A stretch of DNA of 64,000 bases, taken from NCBI GenBank assembly GCA_002007465.1, contig LNAC01000018.1, forward strand, positions 3,662,389 to 3,726,388, given 5' to 3'. The notes under the pieces were generated by a model. That model was not told where the DNA came from and searched no databases. It saw only the letters and a program-made list of their open reading frames with translations. Shown here piece after piece: positions 36,546 to 47,830 of the stretch. The position numbers and the translations under genes are program-made. The stretch's first letter is position 1; the number at the start of each line of letters is the position of its first letter. The DNA comes from Ailurus styani. Its lineage: Eukaryota > Chordata > Mammalia > Carnivora > Ailuridae.

Positions 36546-36584
36546 TTACAACAAATGAAACGTGGGTGCAGGGAAAGTCAGAGC

Positions 36585-36775
36585 TGGGGTTGCCTGATAA
36601 AACACAGGATGCTCTGTTAAATCTGAAGTTTGGACACATGTGGCATAATTTTTAGTATGCGTGTGTCCCTCATACTATTTGGGACATACGTACGCTAAAA
36701 CATTATGTGCTGTTTTTATCACAAATTCGAATTCAGCTAGGCATTCCGTCCTTTTATTGGCTCAATTTGGCAACT
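36585..36775. mobile_element. Palindromic DNA-transposon (MITE-like) fossil
   Basis: The two halves are imperfect reverse complements: CATAATTTTTAGTATGCG...GTCCC on the left mirrors GGGACATACG...CATTATG on the right around about 36680. Ends carry GTTGCC and GGCAAC. No coding capacity. Confidence 0.7.
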
Positions 36776-36829
36776 CTAATCAGAACTGAGCGTGAGAGAC
36801 ACAGAAGCTCCTTCCCAAATAAGCTGCAT

Positions 36830-37020
36830 TACAAGTGACATTCTTTGGGGCAGAGAGGACAAGACAGGCTAGAAGCCAGGAAGGCAACCCAACTTCCCAG
36901 ATGGGAGACCTTACGCCAGTCACTTCCAGACAGCTTTCAGCCTCAGTCTCCCCCTTTGTAAAAGCGAAGAGGCGGACCCCAAGCTCTCCTTGGCCTCCCA
37001 GCTCAGACCCTCTGTGATTC
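36830..37020 (+). mobile_element. MIR fragment
   Basis: Contains CAGCCTCAGTCTCCCCCTTT and the following 'gtaaaagcgaagagg'. Confidence 0.65.
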
Positions 37021-37499
37021 CTTATTGTCCACGGTATTTTTCTTTTGGTTTCCTTTCATTTGCCTAAAATACTCCTCCTTAAAAACATATATTTTGTCTT
37101 CAGAAGAATTCCTTAGCCTCTTGCTTTAGGGGAAGTAACAATTTGCTAAACTAAGTAACAATTTGCATGAATGAAATGACCCTTCATTTTCCCTAAATGA
37201 AACTAAACACCATCAAATCGCAAACTAAAACAAACTCTCAGTGGTAGTAAAGCGGTAATAACTATTATTAGGCAGGTATCAGTAATGACACAAGGGGTAA
37301 TAAGTGTTTTTCGCAATTATAATAAGGCACAATTAGTTGTAGGAGCATTTGGTTTGCTCCATATACCCAGTGCAGCTTCACTTCTTCCCCACCCAGCTTT
37401 TCCAGCCTGAAATTACTTCAACGAAGTCAGGACTCTGAGGTCTAGAAACAGGGACTCTTTTGTGGACAGGAGTTTGGGAGAAGGAAAAGTGCATCACAG

Positions 37500-37800
37500 A
37501 AGATTCACTGGGATAGAGGCAAACATTTGCTGAATGTCCACCCTGTGTCTTTCTCCATGCAGGGCATTTTCAACTTCATTTATTATAAGTAATTTCATTC
37601 TTTTGGACCTTAGGTACAGCGTGGTTAATCACGCTTCTGGGCACCTATTCTTCCTTCATCCTTTCTCAAAAATAAGTAAGATGGCCATTCTAATTCCCAT
37701 TTTACAGATGAGAAGACTGACTTGCCCTCCAGCCAATCATGGTGGAACTGGAATCTGGACCCAGGCCCTGACTCTACTCTACATCCCAAGGACACGGCAA
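37500..37800 (-). mobile_element. MIR/L2 fragment, antisense
   Basis: ACATTTGCTGAATGTCCACC at the left, TCCCATTTTACAGATGAGAA and GGAACTGGAATCTGGACCCA at the right. Confidence 0.75.
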
Positions 37801-38169
37801 CGAGACGCACCCTGTATCACACCCCCTCACTCCAGTCATCAGTCCATCACGTGCACAGAAAGTGCTTGGTCAACGTGTGTGGACAAAGACAATGGTGCCA
37901 GGATGATGGAGAAGTGGGGGGCTCTGCAGACAAAGGTGTGGAGAACGAGGACCTAGAGGCTGAAAGGGGTGACCCAAAGGAGCCCCCCAACACGACTCCA
38001 GGAAGGGAACAATTTGCCTTCAGTAGAAGCCACTTGGTCCACTGGTCCTCAGGCCTTGGAGGAGCTAGAGACCAGACCTGATGAAGGACCAGCTTCTCAG
38101 GACAAGAGGCAAAATGCAAGGAGGCCTAGAGCTCTACAGGGCAAGAGAATTAAGGCGAGTGCTCCCACT

Positions 38170-38290
38170 GTACAAAGAACACAGAGCCCTGGCAGGGGGA
38201 GGTAACCGCCCCCCCCCTCCCCGAGTCACACAGCAAACTGGTGGCAGAGCCAGGTCTTCTGATCCCCGGCCTCACGCCCTGTCCACTCCC
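38170..38290 (-). mobile_element. MIR fragment, antisense
   Basis: GAGTCACACAGCAAACTGGT and AGAGCCAGGTCTTCTGATCC match antisense MIR. Confidence 0.65.
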
Positions 38291-39029
38291 GCACTCACTT
38301 TTCAGAAGGCCTGTAATTCTGGTGTTAGGGTTCCTTTTGCAAAAACCTGATTGGCTGAGGTTCAGGCCACACACGGTGGGGCGCTCTGGACAACTGCCCT
38401 CCCAGATCTGTCCCCCAAAAGTGAAACTTGGCAGCAATGGCCAGTGGTGGCTGGAGTCAAGCCACTGTCCTCAACCCCAGCATTTCCCCCAGGGGCTGTT
38501 CATCTGGGACCCAAAACATGGAGGGGAAGAAAGGATATGGAGGTGGCTTCTTGAAGGAGCCTACGGAGACACCCACCCACCCATGGCCCCTCCCCGACTG
38601 GGTGTGTCCTAATGGGATTAAGGCAGAAAGCAAATCTGTAAATTTGAAATGTCCCTCACACCCGCTCGCTTGGGAGGAAATGCAAAACTTTTAGGAGGGA
38701 CCCGACCAGGCCCCCATTTGCTCCAGCAAAATGGTTTACACAGAACTGTTGAACAACTTTAGAGGCTGGAAGCTGAACGCTAAATTCCACCCTGGGCAAG
38801 AAGTAGGAAGGCCTATGAACTCCACCCCAAGACCCAGGGATTTATAATGTCACGTGTTCACCCAGCTCAACTGCTCCTTTTAACTGGTTGGGGCACCTGA
38901 GGTCCAGCCAGGTAAAGGACCTGTCCAAGGCCACATAGGAAGGCAGGAGACATTATTTCATTTCTGTGAAACAAAGAGGGAGGCCAGGTGGGGACTGACA
39001 CCGAGCTACCTTTTCTCAAACAACTGAGT

Positions 39030-39480
39030 TCTCATTCACATACCCTAAGGTTCACTCTTTTAAAGTGTATAATTCAGTGGTTTTTAGTATATTGAGAGTT
39101 GTGAGACCAACATCACCGTGTAATTACTGGACATTTTCCTCACCCCAAAGAAGCCCGGTCCCGTTAGCCGTCAGTCCCTATTCCCTCAACCCCCAAACCC
39201 TCGGCCACCACAAATCTACTTTGGCTCCCTATGGATCTGCTTATACCAGACATTTCACACAAATAGGTTCATATAGTACGTGGCCCTTTGTGTCTGGCTT
39301 CTTTCCCTCAGCAGAATGCTTTCCAGGCTCGCCCGTGCGACAGGATCGATGGAACTTTTTTATGGCTGAATGATACTCCATTGCATGGATGTACCACGTC
39401 TGATTAGCCATTCCTCAGCTAATGGACATTTGAACTTTCTCCACTTTTTGACTATTAGGAATAATGCTGCTATGAACAGT
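39030..39480 (-). mobile_element. L1-type ancient repeat
   Basis: Well-known wording: TATAATTCAGTGGTTTTTAG, TGGCTGAATGATACTCCATT, and GGAATAATGCTGCTATGAAC at the right end. It is related to the block at 15765-15960. Orientation is tentative. Confidence 0.7.
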
Positions 39481-39754
39481 CCTGTGTGACGTTTAACTGC
39501 CATCTCCACTTCACTCCCACACTTCCCGGCCCCACAGATCTGGGCGAGGGGAGCTCCAGGTCATTAACTCAGGTGGGAGACAAAAGGTCAGAAGAGTAAG
39601 TGTGGGCTGCCTCCAGGCCCTCCAACCAGTCCCCCCTCTTAGGAGCTACCTTAGCGCTTCCAGAAGTCGTACTGATTTTTCAGTAATGACTTAGATGCTC
39701 TAAACTTGAAGAGGAGAGCGGCTAGAACCCTGCGCCCCTCTGAAAGAACTGGAC

Positions 39755-39756
<2 letters not shown>

Positions 39757-39786
<30 letters not shown>
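39757..39786 (+). repeat. (GA)n microsatellite
   Basis: About 15 GA units ending in GACAGACATC. Confidence 0.95.
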
Positions 39787-39792
<6 letters not shown>

Positions 39793-40199
39793 TCAGACAC
39801 TTCAGCCTCAGGCAAGAACTTCAAGAATCTCCTCCAACTTCCTTCAGAAGAGCAGTCAGCCAGGGGCCGAGGGTACCAGAAGGTTAGTGTTCAGCTCAGC
39901 TCAGCCCAGCCCCCAGGGGGTACTTAGCCTTCTGGGATCTAGACCCTAATTCTAAAGCCAGAAGAGCTCCCAGCCTCTCCCAGCGCCTGGTTCGCATTCA
40001 GTTTGGGACAATGCCTTCCACCCCCATCTCTGCAGCCCAGCCCCTCCCTTAGGAAAGGATCCACACGCTGCCCCGGGCCTCCCAGGCGCCCCCCTCCCAG
40101 GGGTGGCCGTGGGTGGGGAGGGGGCCTCCCAAGCCCCCGTCCCTTCCACCCCCAGAACCTGAAGGCTCAACCTCAAGCCCGGGATGGGAGCATCAGAAA

Positions 40200-40620
40200 A
40201 GGAGCTCCTGGCGCTTTAAGGCCGGCAGAGCCTAATTGCACAGATTCTCCCGGCAGCCAGATAAACAGCGCGGCCGGCTGGCGCCAGCGAGAGGCAAACT
40301 GCACATTATCACCCCTTCCTCACCTCCAAGGAGGAGCTCTGAGGAGCAGGGCGGGCAGGCCGAGGGGCCGCCAGAGGGGCGGGGCAGGGGCTTGGAAGCC
40401 CAGCTTGAAATTGATCTCATTTCAAAGGGATAATGCCAGGCCAAATAAAAGGAAAACTTTTTAGCCCATTCTAATTCCTGTAGTGCTGGCCTGGGAACCC
40501 TGTGTTTTCCTAGGCGGCCTCCTCCAGTCGTTTAGAAGTTCGCTCTCGCTCTGTCTCTTTCCCTGGCGCAATTTGGATAATAGTAATTTACTGAATATAA
40601 TTACAGAAAAAAAAAAAGTG
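40200..40620. promoter_or_regulatory. Candidate conserved regulatory element in SMAD6 intron 1
   Basis: Repeat-free 420 bp with three GATA-type motifs (AGATAA 40259-40264, TTATCA about 40306-40311, GATAAT about 40429), a TAATTG homeodomain-type word, and the palindrome TGGCGCCA (40279-40286), the GC-rich half of BMP response elements. The texture (mixed AT- and GC-rich blocks, no repeats) is that of conserved non-coding sequence. Confidence 0.4.
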
Positions 40621-40959
40621 GTGGAGCAAAGAGCAGGAGATTTATTCCAAAGTTAATGGATACTTTCAGGAGAAAGGAGCTGTATAAACACAGGTTAGAA
40701 CTGTGATTAAAGTATTTCTCCACATTTCCGTCCACATAGGCACCGAGCTCAGCGAACTGGCTTTTCCCGGGACAGAGAGACACACAAGAGGGAAGGGCAG
40801 CTGGGGCCTGGCTCCCACGGGGACGGCGGTGCGGGACAGAGCCGCACACGGAGGGAGGACCCCACTTTCTGAGACAAGCATGGGGGAGAGGGCCGGGCAG
40901 GGGAGGAGGAGGGCTGGGTCACCTGGAATTTGCCCATCAGACCCCAGGAATTCTGTCTA

Positions 40960-41050
40960 CTGCCTCACGTTACACGTGGGGAAAGAGGCCCAGAGAGAGG
41001 AACGGGCCCCAGTGTCCCAAAGCAAGCTGATGGATGGGAGCAGGGTTTGC
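40960..41050 (-). mobile_element. MIR fragment, antisense
   Basis: ACACGTGGGGAAAGAGGCCC followed by decayed antisense MIR. Confidence 0.55.
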
Positions 41051-41205
41051 TCTGAGCAGCAGGGGTCAGCACTGCCCAGAAAAGGGCTTCCTGTCCACCT
41101 GGGCTCCCTGTGGGGGTCAGGTGGGCACTGGGGCGACTGGTGGGTGCCCCTCAGTTGGCATGCTGAGTATGCCAGTGGATTCTCCAGCTAGGTGCCTGCT
41201 CTCCC

Positions 41206-41254
41206 TGAGTGTCTGTCCATCTGTCTGTCTGTCTGCCTGCCTGCCTGCCTGCCC
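41206..41254 (+). repeat. (CTGT)n(CTGC)n microsatellite
   Basis: A compound tetranucleotide repeat of CTGT units changing to CTGC units. Confidence 0.9.
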
Positions 41255-42114
41255 ACCCCACAGCCCCAGCCCTCTTCCCCCAGAGCCCTGGAAGGAGCAG
41301 TCTCCTTATCAGGATGCGCACGGCTGAGCTCCAGCTATGCACCCGCCCAGCTCTAGGAGCCAGGCTGGCGGCCAGGCAGCAGGGGTGGGGTGGGCAGCCA
41401 AAGGGCTCCCCAGTTCTCAGTCCCAGCGGCCCAAGCCATCCCAAGCCATCAGGGAGGGGAGGAAGCAAGAGGGTCAACCTGGCACCTCCTGAAAACTCTT
41501 CCCAGGCCATCAGTCCTCCCACCTGCCCTCAGGGTGGCCTGAATGGGGAGAGGGAAGAGGACTGTCGAAGAGGCAGGGAACAGACAGGGCCCCTGCAACA
41601 GTGCCTCCTTTTGGGAGGAGGGAGGGAGTCAAGTGCCAGTGCTCAGTCTAGAATTAGATGTGCAGAATGTTCCTAGAGCCACCCACGAACCAGTAGGGAG
41701 GCTCCGAGGACAGGTTACTCATCCGAGGTCAGGCTTACTAGAGACCCAGGGACCAGGGCTGTGGGGAAGAACTATCCCACCACAGCTCGCCCCTCAACCT
41801 GTAACCCCGCCCCAAGTCGGCCAAACTCAAACCACCACCTAAGAGGACTTCTAAGCTGGGGAGGGAGAGATGTGCATCCCTTCTGGCTCTCATACACCTG
41901 AGCCAGCTGGGCACGTTGACTCTCAGTGGGCCCTCTCCTCCTCCTCCCTTTCCCCTTCCTCCTCCTCCTCCCCCCTGCCCACCTCCCCAACCCACCCTCC
42001 AAGGCTATCTCCCAGAAAGAACTATGGAGCTCCTGGAGGGGATCCTGTTACCTCCACATCCCACAGCACTCAGTTCAGACCCAATGACCCAGCCCTTCTC
42101 CCTCCATCTCTGCC

Positions 42115-42245
42115 CCATCTCCCCAGGGAAGATTATGTTTCTTAAGGGCATGGATCCTACTCATATTTCTACTCTCCCTGCTATAGCACCCAGCACCATG
42201 CTTGGCACAGAGTAAGTGCTCAACAAGTATCTGTGGGCACACTGA
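42115..42245 (+). mobile_element. L2 3' end, sense
   Basis: Ends with GGCACAGAGTAAGTGCTCAA, the shared L2/MIR 3' terminus, after 'cttaagggcatggatcctactcatatt'. Confidence 0.75.
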
Positions 42246-43452
42246 CCTGGTGAGAGAGAAAGTAGCTGCCAGGGCCTGCTAAAAGCACAGAGTGGGCCCC
42301 ACCAATTATTTCCCACGCACCAAAAGTGACTGGGGACAGGGCAACCACCAACAGGGACCCCTGCCCCAGAGTGAGGGAGGAGACAGGATGCCAGAGAGGA
42401 GGAAGCCACTTCCAGGAGAAGCTGTCTGGAAGATGAACAAGGGGCACAGAAAGCCTCCCATGGGCCACAGGACAGGTACTGCCAAAAGCCCTTGAATCAG
42501 GCCTGGAGTGACCATGCAGGGACCAGGGCAGCCAGATCAATGCTGCTTCTCCCAACAGCCCCCGCCCCCGTCAGTGCTCTCTCTTCAGGAACCACTGAGA
42601 CACCTGCCTCTCCCCTCCAGCCACCGCCCCACATGTGAACAAGACCTCTGGGACAAATCCTGGGCCCACCGTCCCCTTCCACACTGGGAGTCCAGAGACC
42701 TGTGATCTGACCCTCTGTGTGGCCCCAGGCTGGATGCTGACTCTCCAGAGGGGACGGAGACTGGAGCTGCTCAGAGCCCTCCCAGGCCCAACAGCCTTTC
42801 ATCTTCAGCAGTCCCACCCACACAGGACCCCCACTGCCACCGAAGATGCATACATACACCCCTAAGATGCTATGGGCTGAAATGTGTGAGCCGTGCAATG
42901 CAGAGGTCAGAGCAGGGGAAAAGCCTCCACCCGTCCTCACCTCTGCTCCAGAACCCAGGGCCTGCTCAGGTAAGCAGGGCTGGGGGTGGGGTGTGTGCGG
43001 GAAATCCCAGGAAGAGAACAAAGAAGGGAGGCAGTTCTCAGAGGTAAATAATCTGGCGTCCTCACCTCCTCCACCTGTGGACACCTTCAACTCTAGAAAA
43101 ACTGGACACAAAACTGACAATGATGACGATGGCCAGAGGCGGCCCCTGATATTGCCACCCAAGGGATGCTGGGAGCAATCAGGGCAAGAAGGTGGTCTCT
43201 ACTTTGAGAGAGCTTTGCTCCAAACTATACAAAGGAACCAGTGCGACAATTTATGAACACTTTTGACTCTAGAGATGAACTGTCTAAGCCCAACTTCACA
43301 ACTTGTATCTACCTGGATATAGGAAAGTACAGCGTAGGGATAAGCATATGTACACAAACGCTGCAGGCCTGGGCACAGACTGGGGGTAAAATGGGAGGGG
43401 GGGCTGGACGACACTCGTGTTTGGTTTCTCCCAGGCCTGCCCTCCTCTTTCA

Positions 43453-43914
<462 letters not shown>

Positions 43915-44217
43915 NNNNNNNNNNNNNNNNNNNNNNNNNNNNNNNNNNNNNNNNNNNNNNNNNNNNNNNNNNNNNNNNNNNNNNNNNNNNNNNNNNNNNN
44001 NNNNNNNNNNNNNNNNNNNNNNNNNNNNNNNNNNNNNNNNNNNNNNNNNNNNNNNNNNNNNNNNNNNNNNNNNNNNNNNNNNNNNNNNNNNNNNNNNNNN
44101 NNNNNNNNNNNNNNNNNNNNNNNNNNNNNNNNNNNNNNNNNNNNNNNNNNNNNNNNNNNNNNNNNNNNNNNNNNNNNNNNNNNNNNNNNNNNNNNNNNNN
44201 NNNNNNNNNNNNNNNNN
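43915..44217. other. Assembly gap inside SMAD6 exon 1
   Basis: A run of 303 N. From 44458 to the exon 1 donor at 43731 is 728 bases (remainder 2), but the donor must fall after the first base of a codon (remainder 1). The true gap is therefore not 303 bases and should leave remainder 2 on division by 3. From memory of the mammalian protein about 130 residues belong here, so the gap is probably undersized by around 90 bases. The missing part should encode the rest of the N-terminal region and the first part of the MH1 domain. Confidence 0.9.
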
Positions 44218-44521
<304 letters not shown>

Positions 44522-44899
44522 TCAGCGAGGCGCCGGCTGCGCGGGCCGCAGCCCCACATGAAGCTCCGCCGCCGGGCGCCGTGCAGGTCGCGCACAGCCT
44601 GTCGTCGAAGGGGCGCCGCAGGGCTGCAACATGAGGGAGCTCGCCGGGCCGGGACGGCGGGGAACACGCGCGCGCCGAGCCGCAGTCCGCGCGGGGCCAG
44701 TGGCTACATGGACCCCGGCGGCCCGGCTACTCAGCAACTCCAGCCCCGGCGCTGGAGGGGGACTGCAGGCGGCGCCCCGCCAGAAAGACCCCGCATGGGC
44801 CGGCGAGCCTTCAAAAGTTGCGCGGCTGGTCCATGAGCACAAAGCGCTCGCCCCGAACCCCCCAGATGTGTCCGGGGCAGTCCTGCTTTTAAAGCCCAA
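44522..44899 (-). other. Upstream open reading frame in SMAD6 leader (125 codons)
   Basis: A minus-strand frame from ATG 44899 to a stop at 44522-44524 runs 125 codons and ends 63 bases before the SMAD6 ATG. The peptide is Pro/Ala/Arg-rich and I recognise no domain; composition may simply reflect the CpG island. If it lies in the mature leader it could reduce SMAD6 translation. Coding potential is doubtful. Confidence 0.35.
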
Positions 44900-44979
44900 G
44901 CGCTTAACTACATGGGCTTTTCCTGCAGGATCCGAAGGGCAGGCTTGTTGATACCCTCAGCTTGCTTCTTACTCCCTGC

Positions 44980-45063
44980 AAAAAAAAAAAAGGAAAAAAA
45001 AGAAAAAAGGAAAAAAAAAGAAGGAAAAAGAAAAGAAAAAAAAAGGAAAGAAAGAAAAAGAAA
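44980..45063 (+). repeat. 84-nt pure purine tract (pyrimidine on SMAD6 strand)
   Basis: Every base from 44980 to 45063 is A or G (A-rich with scattered GG), bounded by C at both sides. On the SMAD6 sense strand it is an uninterrupted T/C tract 522-605 nt upstream of the ATG. Such mirror-like polypurine tracts can form triplex DNA and are prone to length change. Confidence 0.9.
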
Positions 45064-45489
45064 CCCCAAACAAGACCAAAATCCTGGAATTGCATGCACG
45101 AAAAGCCAACTCCGTCTCAGGTCCCAGGCGCTAGATGCACTTGGAGCAAGTTTCTCCAGAACGCGGGTGTCAACACATGAGTGGAAACTGTAAAAATCCC
45201 AAGAGCTGTTGGGAATCCTTGATTAAAAGTGCAATCCACCGAGGCAGAGGTCGCAGCCCGCCCCACGCTGCGCTCGGACGCCCGGGGCGCCGCGGCTGCA
45301 GAGGTCGTCCCCCTCCCCCCTCCACAAAAAGTGCCTCCCGGTGGCCCCGCGGTCCCTGCGAGGTCTGGCGAGGCAGCGCCCGGCGGCTCTTTCTCTCGGC
45401 TCGGCTCCCTCGCTCGCTCCCCCGCTCGGCTCTCTCTCTTTTTTGTTCTCCTCAAACGCACACTGAGGGCCCCCGGAGGAGCGCCGCGG

Positions 45490-45565
45490 AGTCATTGGCT
45501 GCCTCCCATCATATGCCAGTCTAGACACTTTGGCGGCTCCGCGGCGCTGATTGTTGCGCAAACAA
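45490..45565 (-). promoter_or_regulatory. SMAD6: SMAD6 proximal regulatory cluster with GTCTAGAC
   Basis: Within 70 bp there is a CCAAT box (45493-45498, minus sense), the perfect 8-bp palindrome GTCTAGAC (45519-45526), a GC-rich GCCG-type stretch (45531-45548) and TTGCGCAA, a perfect C/EBP-type palindrome (45554-45561). GTCTAGAC is the optimal Smad3/Smad4 site in the literature, and GC-rich GCCG-type motifs are the described BMP-Smad elements of the mouse Smad6 promoter. The position, about 1.06 kb upstream of the ATG, is close to the expected transcription start. Confidence 0.6.
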
Positions 45566-46539
45566 GGTTTCAAGTTTCTTAACTCTTAAAGGAGAACACG
45601 TCCCATTGCAGGGCCCGAGGCTCCGAGGGGCCGGCTCCCGGGGCGGGCCAAGCCCGGGCTCCCGCCCCACGCTCGCCCCGGCACCCCCGCCCCGAGCCTG
45701 ACAGCGCCCACGGCCCGTTCTCTGGCCCGCGTTGTGCCGCGGGCACGGATACGAGCGAGCACACGCACACGCCCGCGCGCGCACACACACACGCGAGTTA
45801 CACAAACAAGGGGTGACCGGCGCGAGGGCTCGGTGGACCCGCGGAGACTCGGATGCAAACGGGGCGCTTTGCCTCTCCCTGGCTTGTGCACAAACTTGCA
45901 AACACACATTGCACTTTCGAGTTGGTCCAAACCCCCATCCCAGGGAAGGCTAATAAAAATGGGTGTGCGTGTGTGCTTTCCCGGCTCCAGTCCCTTGGGA
46001 GCAGGGGGAGGCTGATTTGTTGGGGTAGCTGGATCTTCCGTGAAGGCACAAGGTCTCCACACACCCCTGCGCAGTCCGGGGTCGCTCTGCTGGGCCAAAC
46101 GGGGGGCGCGGGACGCTTGGCGCACGGGGGCTCAGAGCTTGCGCGAGGTAGGGAGTTGCAGGGAGTGGGGCAGAGGCGGGGAGTGTCTCCTCTCCCGCTC
46201 TTCACGGTCGCCACGGCCTTCCCTCGGAGCTAGGCGGACCGCCAGCCGTCCCGGGCCCCTCGAGGCCGGGTGCTTCCCCCTCCCCTTTCCCCAACTGACA
46301 CTCTGCACCACCGAAAGGGATGTGGGTAGGGGTCGTACTTTCCCCCAAGGAAATGGGGGTGCGTTGGGGTCAGGATCCCGCTCCACCGGGCCCGGGGCTG
46401 GCTAGGGGGGCGCGGCGGCGGCGGCAGCAGGCCGCCCGGTGCGGGAAGGGTTAAGGCCGCTCCTGCCCCTGGAGCCGGCGCGGCGGGGTACCTCCTCGGG
46501 CGCGCTCGCTCGTCCGAGGGTGGCAAAAGTTCAAGCTTG

Positions 46540-46765
46540 TAAAGTCGGGATTGGTCCCGCGCGGAGGGAAAAAAGGCCTGGTCCCCCCCTCCCCCCCCGG
46601 GCGCGGCGCCGATTGGTCCGGCCGTGGGGCGGGCACCGCCCTCTCCCCGGCGCGCGGCGGCCCCGCCCCCGGCGCGACGCCCCGCCCCTTTCCGGGCAGG
46701 AGTCCGGCCCCGCACTGAATGAAAGAAATTCCGCTACTCTCATTGGCCGGGGGCTGGGCGCCATT
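46540..46765 (-). promoter_or_regulatory. SMAD6: Upstream promoter block: three CCAAT boxes plus GC boxes
   Basis: Three SMAD6-sense CCAAT boxes (46549-46554, 46611-46616, 46741-46746) are interleaved with GC boxes. A GGCGCC at 46605-46610 is followed after five bases by GTCC, one base away from the GGCGCC-N5-GTCT form of BMP response elements. A second GGCGCC is at 46757-46762. This block is about 2.1-2.3 kb from the ATG and could be a more distal promoter or the main one. Confidence 0.5.
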
Positions 46766-47263
46766 CCCCCCGCGGGGGCCGCGGGGGCGCCGGCGCTCGG
46801 GTCTCCCCCGGGGGTGCCCACGTGTGGGGCTGGCCCTTTGAGTGTGCTGCCCTACGAGTTCCCCTCGGGACCGCGAGTCTGCGTGAGCGCTGGGGGAAGG
46901 GCGGTATATTCGGGAAGGACTCAGAACCATTTGCTGAGCCTTTACCTGGAGCCAGGTACTGTTGGCGCTGCGCTCTCCGGGAGAGGGAGTGGTTCTCTCT
47001 TGAAAGGATCTTCCTAACCCCCATGCCCTGCTGCTTTGGCCAGATCAAAATAGCTGTCAGCTTCTTTGAAAAATGGGGATGACGATGCCTGCCCTTCGTT
47101 CTTCACAGAACCGTGACGATCCTAGGAGATATTGTATTTTAAGTGCACAAATCCAAGTGAACAACAAGATGAATTTTCGCAAGTGAATACAACACTTGTG
47201 TAACCAGCAGACAGAAGCCTCTCTCGTGTTAATCCGCCGTTACTGGGAGGGCTACCGGGAAAC

Positions 47264-47289
47264 NGGGGGGGGGGGGGGGGGGGGGGGGG
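47264..47289. repeat. N plus 25-base poly-G, probable assembly artefact
   Basis: A single N followed by 25 G. Pure G runs of this length next to an N are typical of sequencing or gap-filling artefacts rather than genuine sequence. Confidence 0.8.
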
Positions 47290-47374
47290 ATACAAAAAGA
47301 AACTCAATACAATGTAAAGTATTTTCTATTATCAGGGTAGTTGCTGGTTTGGCTGTGGATTGCAGTAACAATAG

Positions 47375-47565
47375 TTCGTGCTTAATGACTCCTTACTACC
47401 TGCAAGGCAATGCAGGCATCATAAGGATTCAGTCACTGAGTTCCCGCAACAACTCTGATAGGTTCTATTACTATTTCCATTTTACAGATGGGGAAACTGA
47501 GGCGCAGGAACTTGCCATTCAATTTGCCACTGACATGAAGATAGTGTTGAAAGCACCTACACCAC
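47375..47565 (-). mobile_element. MIR, antisense, well preserved
   Basis: TTTCCATTTTACAGATGGGG followed by AAACTGAGGCGCAGGAACTT, with the expected left part around 47400. Confidence 0.9.
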
Positions 47566-47689
47566 TTTGTATGCTCACCCCCCCAACAGCTAGAAAGTGG
47601 TGTGTGGGTCTGTGTTGCCAGAACGCACCCTTCCAGGGCAGTGACTTTCCAAATGTGGTCCAATGACTTGCTGAATCAAAGTATGATGG

Positions 47690-47830
47690 GGTGAGGCCCC
47701 ACAGACCACTTTACACTTTGGGGGTAGATGTGGTTGTCACCACTATTTTACAGATAAGGACACTGAAGCACAGAGGCTTTAACTTGCACAAGCTTCTAGA
47801 TAGTTGCAGAGGGGGGATTTGAACTCAAAC
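47690..47830 (-). mobile_element. MIR fragment, antisense
   Basis: CTATTTTACAGATAAGGACA and 'ctgaagcacagaggctttaac' are antisense MIR. Confidence 0.8.

Noticed and set aside
42497..43162. 221-codon open frame on the minus strand in SMAD6 intron 1
   Set aside because: It is out of context with the SMAD6 exons, has no splice-site partners or known domain, and is best explained by few stop codons in GC-rich sequence.
46902..46911. GGTATATTC as a TATA box for a plus-strand divergent gene
   Set aside because: A single TATA-like word in a CpG island without a supporting exon or initiator is not enough.
45586..46930. Several long frames on both strands in the CpG island
   Set aside because: CpG-rich sequence lacks stop codons by composition; Arg/Pro/Gly/Ala-rich peptides on both strands overlap each other and match nothing I know.
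46951..46975. CAGGTACTG as splice donor of an antisense or divergent non-coding RNA
   Set aside because: An isolated donor-like word without a matching acceptor or conserved exon; no transcript can be supported from sequence.
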